In this document: positions 26,701 through 34,778 of the stretch, in pieces
Position numbering within the stretch: position 1 is the stretch's first letter
Layout: every line of letters starts with the position of its first letter
DNA from: Rhodohalobacter mucosus
GTDB lineage: Bacteria > Bacteroidota > Rhodothermia > Balneolales > Balneolaceae
Assembly: GCF_003150675.1 (NCBI RefSeq)
Contig: NZ_QGGB01000002.1
Location: 372,001-436,000, forward strand
DNA: 64,000 nt
Direction: 5' to 3'
The notes under the pieces: model-generated
What the model was told of the DNA's origin: nothing
The model's database searches: none
What the model saw: only the letters and a program-made list of their open reading frames with translations
Program-made: the position numbers and the translations under genes

Positions 26701-28422
26701 TTACTTCACAATCAAAAACTTCTTCGTATCGGCAAAATTATCCACAATAAGACGGTAGAGGTACATGCCGCTTGCCAGATCGGAAAGGTTATATGGTTCT
26801 TCATATCGACCTGATGGCAAGGTTCCGTTTCGAAGGGTTTTCACGAGGCGCCCGTCGATGGAATATACGTCCAGTCTTACGTTTGCCTGATCGGGCAGCA
26901 CAAACGGGATGGTTGTTTCCGGGTTAAACGGATTGGGATAGTTTTGCTCAAGCCGCGCTATTTCCTCCTCCAGCAGCGATTCGCCTGCCAGCGTTACCGA
27001 AATTGGGCTGGATTGATTTTGAGCGTTGTGGCGTATCCTCAGGTTGCCGCTGTGAACCCGGTCGTTCTGGGGATCATACTCAACCGTAAGCTGAACGGTC
27101 TCACCCGGCTGCAGTGTCTGATTTGCCAGGCTTGACGGTACAATTCGGTAATTTTCGTTTTCAATCGTAATGTTATAGGTGAACGGCTCGGGCGAGGCAG
27201 CTTCATTGCTGATGGTAAACGACCGGTTTACGGGAGAGCCTATATTGGTTACCCCGAATTCGAGGCTGTTCAGCTCCAGGTTGTCCAGGCTTCTTACCGC
27301 TATAAATGCATCTGCTGCTATAAAGGCCTGACAGTCTCCACCCAGCGGCCACCCCCAGTCTCCCAGCATTCCGCAGAAAACAGGACCCGGGGAGTGTATT
27401 GCAAATGCACTGGGTATACGCGGCCTCATGAGGGCGCTTTCGGTGTCGGTGTATGTGTTCTGGTCGAGGTGTGAATAGCTCGAACCGCCATTCCATTCGG
27501 GTGGTGAATAGAGTCTCACCGGGCTTTCATCGTTCACCAGGTTTGCATTGCCGCCGTTAAAAAAGATACCGCCCAGCTGACCCGTAAGAGCCATATAGAG
27601 CGCATTTGAGGGGTTAGGATACTGAGAAGCGTTGAGCAGCGGAGTACCGCTCCCATCTTCCGCAAAACGATCAAAAATAATGGGGTCATTGGCAGAACCG
27701 AATCCATAACTCCCCTCCAGGGTCTCATTGTTGGCCGACATGCTGCCCAGGAACCCTATACCATGGCCGATCTCATGCAGCACCACGGATACAAGGTCAA
27801 TCTGGCCTGTCGGAGGGTTTGCATCGGTCCCGAAATACCAGCTGCCCCACTGGCAGTTAATATTCATCACGATGTCGTGGCCTATATCAAACTGTGTCAC
27901 AAGATCTTCGCCGCTCATGGCACTGGCTTGTGCTATGGTGTACCAGGTATTGGGCTGGGCACCAAGCTGCTCAGCTTCTCCCGGATCAAATTGAACAATA
28001 TTTGTCGGCCCTGCACTTCCAAGTGTATTTTCAGCCAAAGCAATCCAGTTAGCCTCAATCCGTATCGGAACACTGGAACTCAGGTGGGTGCTCCAGATGT
28101 CGAATGCACGCTCGATTGCATTCCTGGCCTGCTGTGGCCACACCTGTCCGCCGCATGAATTAAAATACTCGATATCGAAAGTGGCTGAACTTGCCGTTTG
28201 GTTCACGTTGTATTTGGCCCTCATTTCAGCAGCGCTGATATGCACGTGTTCGTCATAGCCTGCAGGATCGAGTATACAAACCTGCCCCGACTCCGGAGCA
28301 GGGGCTATAATCATGTTATCGGCTTCAATGATCTGAGCTGATAGAGTCTGAACGGCTGATGTGGCCACAAACAGCGCCATTACAGGTATCAGCAGTAATT
28401 TTTTAACGGGTACATGTATCAT
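26701..28422 (-). CDS. secreted zinc metalloprotease with type IX secretion tag
   Basis: This 573-aa protein (start at MIHVPVKKLLL, which gives a clean signal peptide; a longer frame begins at 28464) has a zincin active site HEIGHGIGF near residue 220 in LHEIGHGIGFLGS. It also has an Ig-like/ASPM-like domain (about 390-480) and a C-terminal type IX sorting domain (NYPNPFNPETTIPF ... LYRLIV...KKFLIVK). The protease would be exported, then passed through the outer membrane by T9SS and attached or released. No T9SS machinery genes are in this window. Confidence 0.88.
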   Translation of the reverse strand: MIHVPVKKLLLIPVMALFVATSAVQTLSAQIIEADNMIIAPAPESGQVCILDPAGYDEHVHISAAEMRAKYNVNQTASSATFDIEYFNSCGGQVWPQQARNAIERAFDIWSTHLSSSVPIRIEANWIALAENTLGSAGPTNIVQFDPGEAEQLGAQPNTWYTIAQASAMSGEDLVTQFDIGHDIVMNINCQWGSWYFGTDANPPTGQIDLVSVVLHEIGHGIGFLGSMSANNETLEGSYGFGSANDPIIFDRFAEDGSGTPLLNASQYPNPSNALYMALTGQLGGIFFNGGNANLVNDESPVRLYSPPEWNGGSSYSHLDQNTYTDTESALMRPRIPSAFAIHSPGPVFCGMLGDWGWPLGGDCQAFIAADAFIAVRSLDNLELNSLEFGVTNIGSPVNRSFTISNEAASPEPFTYNITIENENYRIVPSSLANQTLQPGETVQLTVEYDPQNDRVHSGNLRIRHNAQNQSSPISVTLAGESLLEEEIARLEQNYPNPFNPETTIPFVLPDQANVRLDVYSIDGRLVKTLRNGTLPSGRYEEPYNLSDLASGMYLYRLIVDNFADTKKFLIVK

Positions 28423-28598
28423 ATTGCATATGATTTCAGAAAAAGGTGGGCGGAAACATATCATGGATTCTCAATTATCTTCAGCAGTGGAAATGTATTT
28501 TATCTCTATCCCTTCAGTTTAATCAAATCGACTCAAAATCTCAGAATTGAGATTCTTATGTTGATTGTTCATCGTGATTTCTACACAGATACCAATTT

Positions 28599-29096
28599 AT
28601 GAACTCCAATAACAGATCAAAACCCATTTTTCGTATATCAGTAATGATCCTCTGGATCGCATTGTGTTACATGGTAGCCTGGACCGGAGCGCAGGTCTCG
28701 CCCGGAATGGCTTCCCCGGAGTGGTACGATTCACTGGCAAAACCTGCATGGAATCCCCCTGCCTGGCTTTTTGGTCCCGTCTGGACTTTGCTCTACACGC
28801 TTATGGGGATCTCTGCATGGCTGGTCTGGAAAGACCATGGGTTCAAGAGTGCAAAAACCGCTCTGTCGCTCTTCCTTGTTCAGCTTGCCCTGAATGGACT
28901 CTGGTCTCAGATTTTCTTTGGCATGCAGGAAACAGGCTGGGCTTTTTTTGAAATTTTAATTCTTCTGACCGCCATTATCGCAACAACATGGCTGTTTTTC
29001 GAAAAGAATCGTCTTGCGGGCTGGCTGATGACCCCCTATATCGCGTGGGTGACCTTTGCAACCGCACTGAATGGCGCGATCTGGATGATGAACTGA
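28599..29096 (+). CDS. tspO: TspO/MBR family membrane protein
   Basis: This 165-aa protein has five membrane helices and the family signature WNPPAWLFGPVWTLLYTLMG (about residues 49-68), plus NGLWSQIFFG. TspO binds porphyrins and haem-related ligands and modulates stress or photosynthesis gene responses. It stands alone and converges on prfC. A short dyad (AATCTCA/TGAGATT) lies about 40 nt upstream. Confidence 0.95.
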   Translation: MNSNNRSKPIFRISVMILWIALCYMVAWTGAQVSPGMASPEWYDSLAKPAWNPPAWLFGPVWTLLYTLMGISAWLVWKDHGFKSAKTALSLFLVQLALNGLWSQIFFGMQETGWAFFEILILLTAIIATTWLFFEKNRLAGWLMTPYIAWVTFATALNGAIWMMN

Positions 29097-29103
29097 TTTG
29101 TCA

Positions 29104-29313
29104 GTTGCGCGTTGCGGGTTGTTTGTTGCATGTTGAAGGTAAAAGATTTCGATAGTCTTCTGAGATCGCAAATCACTCCAGAGACTTCGGGACCAATCTG
29201 AGATCTTCTTCTCCCGTCTCACGTTTGGCGTCCCAATACTCAATACTCAATACTCAATACTCAAAAATAAGGTACTTCTGAGATCGAATATCGCATATCA
29301 CATATCTGAGATC
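29104..29313. repeat. composite of three short-period arrays between tspO and prfC
   Basis: Array one (29104-29138) is five units of GTTGnnn. Array two (29214-29262) has seven in-register units ending in AATACTC repeated four times (29235-29262). Array three (29283-29313) is ATCnnAT-type units. The region starts 7 nt after the tspO stop and ends 6 nt before the prfC stop. The arms are not clear inverted complements of one another. Confidence 0.75.
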
Positions 29314-29319
29314 CGCTTT

Positions 29320-30936
29320 TCAGTCCTGCTTATACTTAAACAGATTTTCCGCGCCTACTTTTTCTTCAGCCTGTGTTAGAGCGTACGCGCTATCGAAAAG
29401 AACAATGGGGTTTTCATCCATATCGCGCGTGATATGAGTTGAATAGGAGCTTTCCAGCTTTTCAATGATCTTTTCGCTCTCGGACGGCAGCCATCGGGCT
29501 GAATTGTATGATACGGGCTGCATATGAAGCTCCACTCCGTATTCTGTAGCCATCCGGTGTTGCACCACTTCAAACTGCAGAACGCCGACGGTTCCCAGCA
29601 AAAGCTCATTCCCCACTCCATTGGGCACTTCAAACACATGCACTACCCCCTCTTCGGAAAGCTGCTTCAGGCCTTCACGAAGCTGCTTTCTTTTGAAAGG
29701 GTCTTTCGTGGAAACCTTCATAAAATGTTCCGGGGTAAACAGGGGAATAACGTTAAAACTAACTGGTGACCCTGAATAGAGAGTGGAACCGATTCTGAAA
29801 AAACCTGGATTAAACAGGGAAACGATATCGCCCGGGTAGGCCTCTTCAAGAATGTGTCTTTCATCTCCCATCAGTGTATGGGGGGTAGACATGCGTACCT
29901 TTTTCCCTGTACCGGCATGAACCACCTCCAGGCCCCGTTTAAACTGTCCCGACGTAACCCTTACGAATGCGGCGCAGTCGCGGTGATCCGGATTCATATT
30001 GGCCTGCAGCTTAAAAATAAAACCGCTGAACGGTTCGTCAAGCCCGTGAAGCTCTCCCGAATCGTCACTGTATGCCTGGGGAGGAGGAGCCAATTCTTTA
30101 AAATAGTTCAGAAATACATCCAGCCCGAAATTATTCAGAGCTGAACCAAAAAATACAGGTGAGACCGTTCCCTTTTTGAAACCTTCTGGATCCATGCCAG
30201 AAAACATGTCTTCAATCAGCATAATCTCTTCCCTGAGAGCCTCTTTTTCTGCATCTGACAGTGAGCTCTTTTCCAGACCCTCTTCAAGGCTGCAAATTAC
30301 AGTATCAGCTTTTTTTGCCCCGTGCTCACTTTTCTGATAAAGATGCAGTTCTTTGCCAATCAGGTCGTAGATACCCTGAAATTTTTGTCCGTATCCGACC
30401 GGCCAGCTTGCAGGGATGGCTTCTATACCCAATTTGTTTTCGACATTGCTGAGCACTTCCAGCGGCTCCATGCCGGGACGGTCACATTTATTCACAAATG
30501 TAATAACGGGGACCTGCCGCAGGCGGCACACTTCAAACAGTTTCTCCGTCTGCTCTTCAACGCCTTTTGCAACGTCGATCACCATGAGCCCGCTGTCGGC
30601 GGCAACCAGCGTACGAAGCGTATCCTCGGAAAAATCCTTGTGACCCGGGGTGTCGAGCAGGTTGTACCTGATATTATCTTTTTCGAACCTCAGAACAGAG
30701 GAGGTAACTGAGATGCCGCGTTCCTTTTCGATCGACATCCAGTCGGAGGCTGCATGCCGGCTCGCTTTTCTTGCACGGATAGATCCGGCTTCATGCAGGG
30801 CACCCCCATATAGAAGCAGCTTTTCCGTCAATGTAGTCTTTCCCGCATCCGGGTGAGAGATAATTGCAAATGTACGCCGTTTGGCCGCCTCTCCGGCAAC
30901 GCGTCCGGGCTTTGATATTGTATCGGTTTGTGTCAT
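29320..30936 (-). CDS. prfC: peptide chain release factor 3
   Basis: This 538-aa translational GTPase has G1 SHPDAGKTT near residue 32, switch/G2 region RGISVTSSV, G3 DTPGHKDFSEDT, G4 NKCDR, and the RF3-specific domains including GAVGVLQFEVV-like GTVGVLQFEVVQHR. RF3 recycles RF1/RF2 from the ribosome after termination. The length and the SHPDAGKTTLTEKLLLYGG start separate it from EF-G. It is monocistronic, with repeat DNA directly after its stop. Confidence 0.97.
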   Translation of the reverse strand: MTQTDTISKPGRVAGEAAKRRTFAIISHPDAGKTTLTEKLLLYGGALHEAGSIRARKASRHAASDWMSIEKERGISVTSSVLRFEKDNIRYNLLDTPGHKDFSEDTLRTLVAADSGLMVIDVAKGVEEQTEKLFEVCRLRQVPVITFVNKCDRPGMEPLEVLSNVENKLGIEAIPASWPVGYGQKFQGIYDLIGKELHLYQKSEHGAKKADTVICSLEEGLEKSSLSDAEKEALREEIMLIEDMFSGMDPEGFKKGTVSPVFFGSALNNFGLDVFLNYFKELAPPPQAYSDDSGELHGLDEPFSGFIFKLQANMNPDHRDCAAFVRVTSGQFKRGLEVVHAGTGKKVRMSTPHTLMGDERHILEEAYPGDIVSLFNPGFFRIGSTLYSGSPVSFNVIPLFTPEHFMKVSTKDPFKRKQLREGLKQLSEEGVVHVFEVPNGVGNELLLGTVGVLQFEVVQHRMATEYGVELHMQPVSYNSARWLPSESEKIIEKLESSYSTHITRDMDENPIVLFDSAYALTQAEEKVGAENLFKYKQD

Positions 30937-31229
30937 GTCTGTTCTAAAATTACAAAGACTCTAAAATTACGGAAAAAGTGCTACATCTTCACTCTTTCTT
31001 ACCTGAAGCTTATTTGGTTCTGAATGTATGGCATTGGTAATGACATCGACATTCCCACCGTTGAATGTGTATTAAAATATCTCAGATTTCATGCCTTCTG
31101 ATTTTCAGATAATAATCTCTATATCTGGTCATGATTTTTAGCACGAAATTATTTCATAAAAGTATTCGGAACACACAGTCTATTAAAAATGTTTATATCT
31201 AGTGAACACTCAATTTAAAAACGCAAATT

Positions 31230-31652
31230 ATGTTTAAGATAAAGAGAGTACTTTCAATTTTTGCCGCAACTGCATTTATATTTTTAATTTTTGGATTCCA
31301 GTCAACAGCGGCCCAAGACGGAACTGTTTTGGATATCATCAATGAAAGTGAGGATCATACCGTGATGGCTGAACTTCTTGAGGTTTCGGGAGTGGATGAA
31401 ATGATTTCAGATGATGGTCCCTATACCGTTATTGCGCCAACGGATGAAGCGATTAATTCCATGGAGTTGGACGTGGACAAGCTGAGGGAGGATCCCGATA
31501 TGGCGCATGATTTCTTGGTGAATCACATCTTTGAAGGCGAAGTACTTGCAGAGGATGCGGGTCCATCGCTGGATGTTAATATTACCATAGCGGATATCAT
31601 CGCAGTGAACGGAATTGTTCACGTAACCGATGAGATTATCAAGGATCAGTAA
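31230..31652 (+). CDS. secreted fasciclin (FAS1) domain protein
   Basis: This 140-aa protein has a signal peptide (about residues 1-28, ending TAAQ) and one FAS1 domain containing the H1-type motif YTVIAPTDEAINSM and the later FLVNHIFEGEV. FAS1 proteins mediate weak extracellular or periplasmic binding. The gene stands alone and is followed by a strong terminator. The 290-base region upstream shows no clear promoter hexamers by eye. Confidence 0.93.
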   Translation: MFKIKRVLSIFAATAFIFLIFGFQSTAAQDGTVLDIINESEDHTVMAELLEVSGVDEMISDDGPYTVIAPTDEAINSMELDVDKLREDPDMAHDFLVNHIFEGEVLAEDAGPSLDVNITIADIIAVNGIVHVTDEIIKDQ

Positions 31653-31672
31653 AACCTTGTTCACAAAACGCG

Positions 31673-31706
31673 AAAGCCATCTTTCATTATTGGAAGATGG
31701 CTTTTT
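31673..31706 (+). terminator. rho-independent terminator of the fasciclin gene
   Basis: AAAGCCATCTT at 31673-31683 pairs perfectly with AAGATGGCTTT at 31694-31704, and a T-rich tail follows. It starts 21 nt after the fasciclin stop codon. The stem ends in A-runs on the other strand, so it may also stop transcription of the convergent aminotransferase gene. Confidence 0.9.
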
Positions 31707-31722
31707 CTTTTGAATGTGTTTT

Positions 31723-32874
31723 TTATGGAATGATGCCCATAAGCACCTTGTGAAGCGCATTAATATCTTCCTTATCATTATAGAGGTGAGGCGCCACACG
31801 GACAGCTGTACCCCTCACGGAAACGTGCACGTTTTGATCCCTGAGCCTTTCTTTCAGCAGTTCAATTGATGCATCGTCCGGAATCCGGATACCGAACATA
31901 TGAGCACCCCTCCACTCCCGGTCCTCAATTCTGAATCCATGATTTCGCCATTCTGAGATATAGTTCCTGCAAAGTTCATCACAGTATGACTGGATTTTTT
32001 CCGGTGTCCATTCCAATACCTGTTCCAGTGCAGCGGCCATCATCGGCAGTGTTACAAAGTTGCTTCTTTCACCCATGTCGAACCTGACAGCTCCCTTTTC
32101 ATATTCATCCTTGTAATTTACCAGGCCTGAAAAATCATGGCTGTTCCTTCTTGTGATCCATCCCTCCTCGAGCGGTACTCCAGTCTGAAGCCGTTTTCCG
32201 AAATAGCCCAGTGTTATTCCATATGGGCCAAATAGCCATTTATAACCGGCGCAAATCAGAGCATCGGGCTTTACAGTTTGTACATCAAAGGGCATGGCTC
32301 CCACCGACTGTGTGCCGTCAATGACAAAAAAAGCACCATTAGCCCGTGCCTTTTCCCCGATGGATTCCACGTCGAACCGTGTGCCGTCGGCCCAGTGCAC
32401 GTTGGCGAGTGCGACCAGCACTGTTTTCTCATCAATTGAGTCCAGCATATGCTGATTCCAGCTTTTCCCCCTTTGGTTGACGGGATCACGCGGGCTTACC
32501 GCAACCAACTCCCACCCACGATCATCGCAAACCCGTTCCCACGGATAGATGTTACTTGGAAACTGTTCGTGAGCGACCACTATTTTGCCATTTTTTTGAT
32601 CCGGCAAATTTGCAGCCACCGTCCCCATACCGTATGAGACGGATGGCATGATTGCGACGGATTCCGGATCAGGAGCATGTATGAGTTCCCCAAACAGCTT
32701 TCGGACACGATCGGAATCGGTAAAGAAATCGTCGGGTGTCACCTGCCAGGGTGTCCGTTTCATGCGGATCCCCCGAATCCCCGCCTCCTCCACCGATTTG
32801 AGCAGCGGCGACAAAAAAGAGCAGTTCAGGTAGTGATGGTTTTTGTCGAGATGAAATAGTGATTTGTGAGACAT
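31723..32874 (-). CDS. class V aminotransferase-fold PLP enzyme
   Basis: This 383-aa PLP enzyme of the aminotransferase V/cysteine desulfurase-like fold has the pyridoxal-binding lysine near residue 213 in ICAGYKWLFGPYG, the aspartate in FVIDGTQSVGAM, and a HEQFPSNIYPW motif near residue 94. The active-site cysteine loop of true desulfurases is not evident, so isopenicillin-N-epimerase- or kynureninase-like chemistry is as likely. Substrate unknown. Confidence 0.87.
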   Translation of the reverse strand: MSHKSLFHLDKNHHYLNCSFLSPLLKSVEEAGIRGIRMKRTPWQVTPDDFFTDSDRVRKLFGELIHAPDPESVAIMPSVSYGMGTVAANLPDQKNGKIVVAHEQFPSNIYPWERVCDDRGWELVAVSPRDPVNQRGKSWNQHMLDSIDEKTVLVALANVHWADGTRFDVESIGEKARANGAFFVIDGTQSVGAMPFDVQTVKPDALICAGYKWLFGPYGITLGYFGKRLQTGVPLEEGWITRRNSHDFSGLVNYKDEYEKGAVRFDMGERSNFVTLPMMAAALEQVLEWTPEKIQSYCDELCRNYISEWRNHGFRIEDREWRGAHMFGIRIPDDASIELLKERLRDQNVHVSVRGTAVRVAPHLYNDKEDINALHKVLMGIIP

Positions 32875-32883
32875 GGGGGACTG

Positions 32884-32916
32884 CAGGGTTCAGGGTTCAG
32901 GGTTCAGGGTTCAGGG
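32884..32916 (+). repeat. left heptamer array of S23-bearing element 1
   Basis: Four exact CAGGGTT units are followed by a partial CAGGG. The five GGG runs separated by four bases also fit a G-quadruplex motif. It begins 10 bases upstream of the aminotransferase start codon. Confidence 0.9.
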
Positions 32917-33029
32917 AAAGTTGATACCCGGATTCTCACATGCAACCATAAATTCTTTTTTGTAAGGAATTGACAAATCGCGGATCATAATAATAGAGCC
33001 TTTATAAACACCTGTTGTATTTGGATTTT

Positions 33030-33392
33030 ATGAGTTATAAAAATCTCGAAATATGGAATGATGCAAGATCACTGTCAATAGATATCCATGCACTGACACT
33101 TCTGTTGCCCAAATTTGAATTGTATGAAACGGGAAGTCAGATTCGGAGATCATCCAAATCCGTCAGATCCAATATTGTTGAAGGATATGCAAGAAGAAAG
33201 TACACAAATGATTATACAAGGTTTCTCATCTATTCTCATGCTTCACTTGATGAAACAAGAGATCATCTTGAAATCTTATGGGAAACCGGTTCCTTAAAAG
33301 ATGGTGACATTTACATTGAACTTCTTCAACGAATTGACAAATTGGGAAGTAAGATCTACCGATTTATTAAAGCCATAGAGAAAAGAAATTAA
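33030..33392 (+). CDS. four-helix-bundle protein, S23/23S-rRNA intervening-sequence family
   Basis: This is a 120-aa protein from the ATG at MSYKNLEIW; an upstream TTG at 33015 is possible. It shows the family pattern: [30 protein letters not shown], then [18 protein letters not shown]. Members form pentameric helical bundles, some encoded inside 23S rRNA intervening sequences, and are related to the Avd proteins of diversity-generating retroelements. Function is unknown. It lies between inverted heptamer arrays (32884-32916 and 33450-33519). Confidence 0.88.
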   Translation: MSYKNLEIWNDARSLSIDIHALTLLLPKFELYETGSQIRRSSKSVRSNIVEGYARRKYTNDYTRFLIYSHASLDETRDHLEILWETGSLKDGDIYIELLQRIDKLGSKIYRFIKAIEKRN

Positions 33393-33449
33393 TATCCGAA
33401 ATAATTCAAAATTTAGTCCAAACTCAGTTCATAATTTCAGAATGACAAA

Positions 33450-33519
33450 CCCTGTGCCCTGTGCCCCGCGCCATGTACCCTGTACCCTGCGGCCTGCAGC
33501 TTGCAGCCTGCTACCTGCC
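33450..33519 (+). repeat. right heptamer array of S23-bearing element 1
   Basis: Ten consecutive 7-base units in exact register fit a loose nCCTGYn pattern, the first two being exact CCCTGTG. It is the inverted complement in type of the left array. It ends 28 bases before the stop codon of the DUF72 gene. Confidence 0.88.
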
Positions 33520-33547
33520 GCTTTAAATTTAAGCTTCATTCTTAAAA

Positions 33548-34420
33548 TCAGAAGAGTCCCAGTTGCTCATCCTTTCTCTCTGAAGGCCAGGCCGGCATGG
33601 GGGTGAGTTCAATCAGTTTGGCCAGTTCGCTGTGAAAATATCGGGCCAGGGCAGGTGCCTGGAGCGTGTCGGGAGCATGAATGAACATATAGGGATGCTT
33701 ACCCTCCCGAATCCAGTCGGCCGTGATTATGGCCCACTCTTTGAGGTAGGTTTCATTGTTGAGAATGTCGTTGGCACCTACAAAACGGATGAACGGCTTG
33801 TTTCCTGTGGTCTCAAACCGGACAGGTGTCTGTGGTTTTTTCCGCTGCGCTTCGCGGACGGATGGCTCATTTCCTGATAGGGCATGGAGCCTCCTTGTGT
33901 CGAACACAACGCGGTCTATTCCATAGCTTTTCAGCAAATCCGTTAAATGGCGCTCCTGCTTGCCCTTGTCAAAATAATCGGGATGCCGCACTTCGATGGC
34001 ATAGTGAAGGTGCACCGGAAGCATCTCCACCAACCGTTCCAGCTTATCCATTTCATTGTAGGAAAATTGAGAGCTGAGCTGAATATGAAATGGTCCCAGC
34101 TTTGTGCGAATGGGATCAAAAAGCTCCAGGAAGGATAGCACATCATCATGGACATCCTTCAGGCGCTTGTAATGGGTAATGCCCTGCGGAAATTTGAAGC
34201 AGAACTTAAAGGTATCGTCCACCTGCTCGCCCCACCGTTTTACGGTTTCGCGGGAGGGAGCACGGTAAAAAGTGGTATTTCCTTCCACCGAATTAAAAAC
34301 AGAGGCGTATTGCTTCAGAAAGTCCGCCGGCTTGGCGTTTTCCCTGAAAAAATTGCCTTTCCACTCCTTGTAGCCCCACTGAGTGAGGCCTATATGGTAT
34401 TTTTTGATCGGGTTTGACAT
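33548..34420 (-). CDS. DUF72 (YecE-like) family protein
   Basis: This is a 290-aa protein from MSNPIKKYHIG; a TTG start at 34453 would add 11 residues. It is of the DUF72/YecE TIM-barrel-like family, with IGLTQWGYKEWKG at the start, NTTFYRAPSRETVKRW, YAIEVRHPDYF and FIHAPDT motifs. Molecular function is unknown. It lies convergent to the S23-family gene. Confidence 0.9.
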   Translation of the reverse strand: MSNPIKKYHIGLTQWGYKEWKGNFFRENAKPADFLKQYASVFNSVEGNTTFYRAPSRETVKRWGEQVDDTFKFCFKFPQGITHYKRLKDVHDDVLSFLELFDPIRTKLGPFHIQLSSQFSYNEMDKLERLVEMLPVHLHYAIEVRHPDYFDKGKQERHLTDLLKSYGIDRVVFDTRRLHALSGNEPSVREAQRKKPQTPVRFETTGNKPFIRFVGANDILNNETYLKEWAIITADWIREGKHPYMFIHAPDTLQAPALARYFHSELAKLIELTPMPAWPSERKDEQLGLF

Positions 34421-34778
34421 GGCATGGCCTATCCTGTTCTCATCAAGAAACAAAATTCTGAGCTTTTTTGATCGGGTTATTGGTAGGTTTTAAATAAGAG
34501 GGATCCCGGAAGCTGCAGACAGCACGTTACAAGTACAATTAACCAGGCAATTAACAGCAAGCAGCAGGTTGCAAGCCTCAGGCAGCATAAAGGGGTTTCA
34601 AACCGTTTGCAGTTTGATTTAAACCCGCCACAGAGAAACCGGCATGTCAGCTCAAAAACAATCCTGTTATATCCCGCCGATCTCATCCCTTATCCGATGT
34701 ACCCCTTTGGCTTGATGATTACTAATCACGATATTGATAAAAGAATCCCTCAATTACCTCTGAACTGAATCTTTGCAG
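34421..34778. other. intergenic region containing a single-orientation heptamer array
   Basis: This is a 358-base divergent region between the DUF72 and MgtC/DUF4010 genes. It contains the array at 34512-34588 and a small dyad (TCAAAC/GTTTGA around 34618-34635). No promoter could be assigned. The frame at 34477-34686 (-) is a by-product of the repeat and is not called. Confidence 0.5.
34512..34588. repeat. eleven-unit heptamer array
   Basis: Eleven units in unbroken 7-base register have a loose GnnnCAn pattern, for example GCTGCAG, GCAGCAG and GTTGCAA. No complementary arm was found nearby. Confidence 0.7.

Larger units (their letters stand above)
32884..33519 (+). mobile_element. putative IVS-like element 1: inverted heptamer arrays enclosing an S23-family gene
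   Basis: This is a 636-bp unit. The left array of CAGGGTT units (32884-32916) and the right array of units such as CCCTGTG and CCCTGTA (33450-33519) are approximate inverted complements (CAGGGTA against CAGGGTT). They bracket a gene for a four-helix-bundle protein. The arrangement recalls rRNA intervening sequences, which pair terminal inverted repeats around the same protein family. Mobility is inferred, not shown; target-site duplications were not found by eye. Confidence 0.5.

Noticed and set aside
32884-32916. Telomere-like repeat or chromosome end
   Set aside because: Only four copies, inside continuous bacterial genes; better explained as one arm of an inverted array.
34477-34686. Cysteine/leucine-rich open frame
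   Set aside because: The frame follows the 7-base repeat array; no family pattern.
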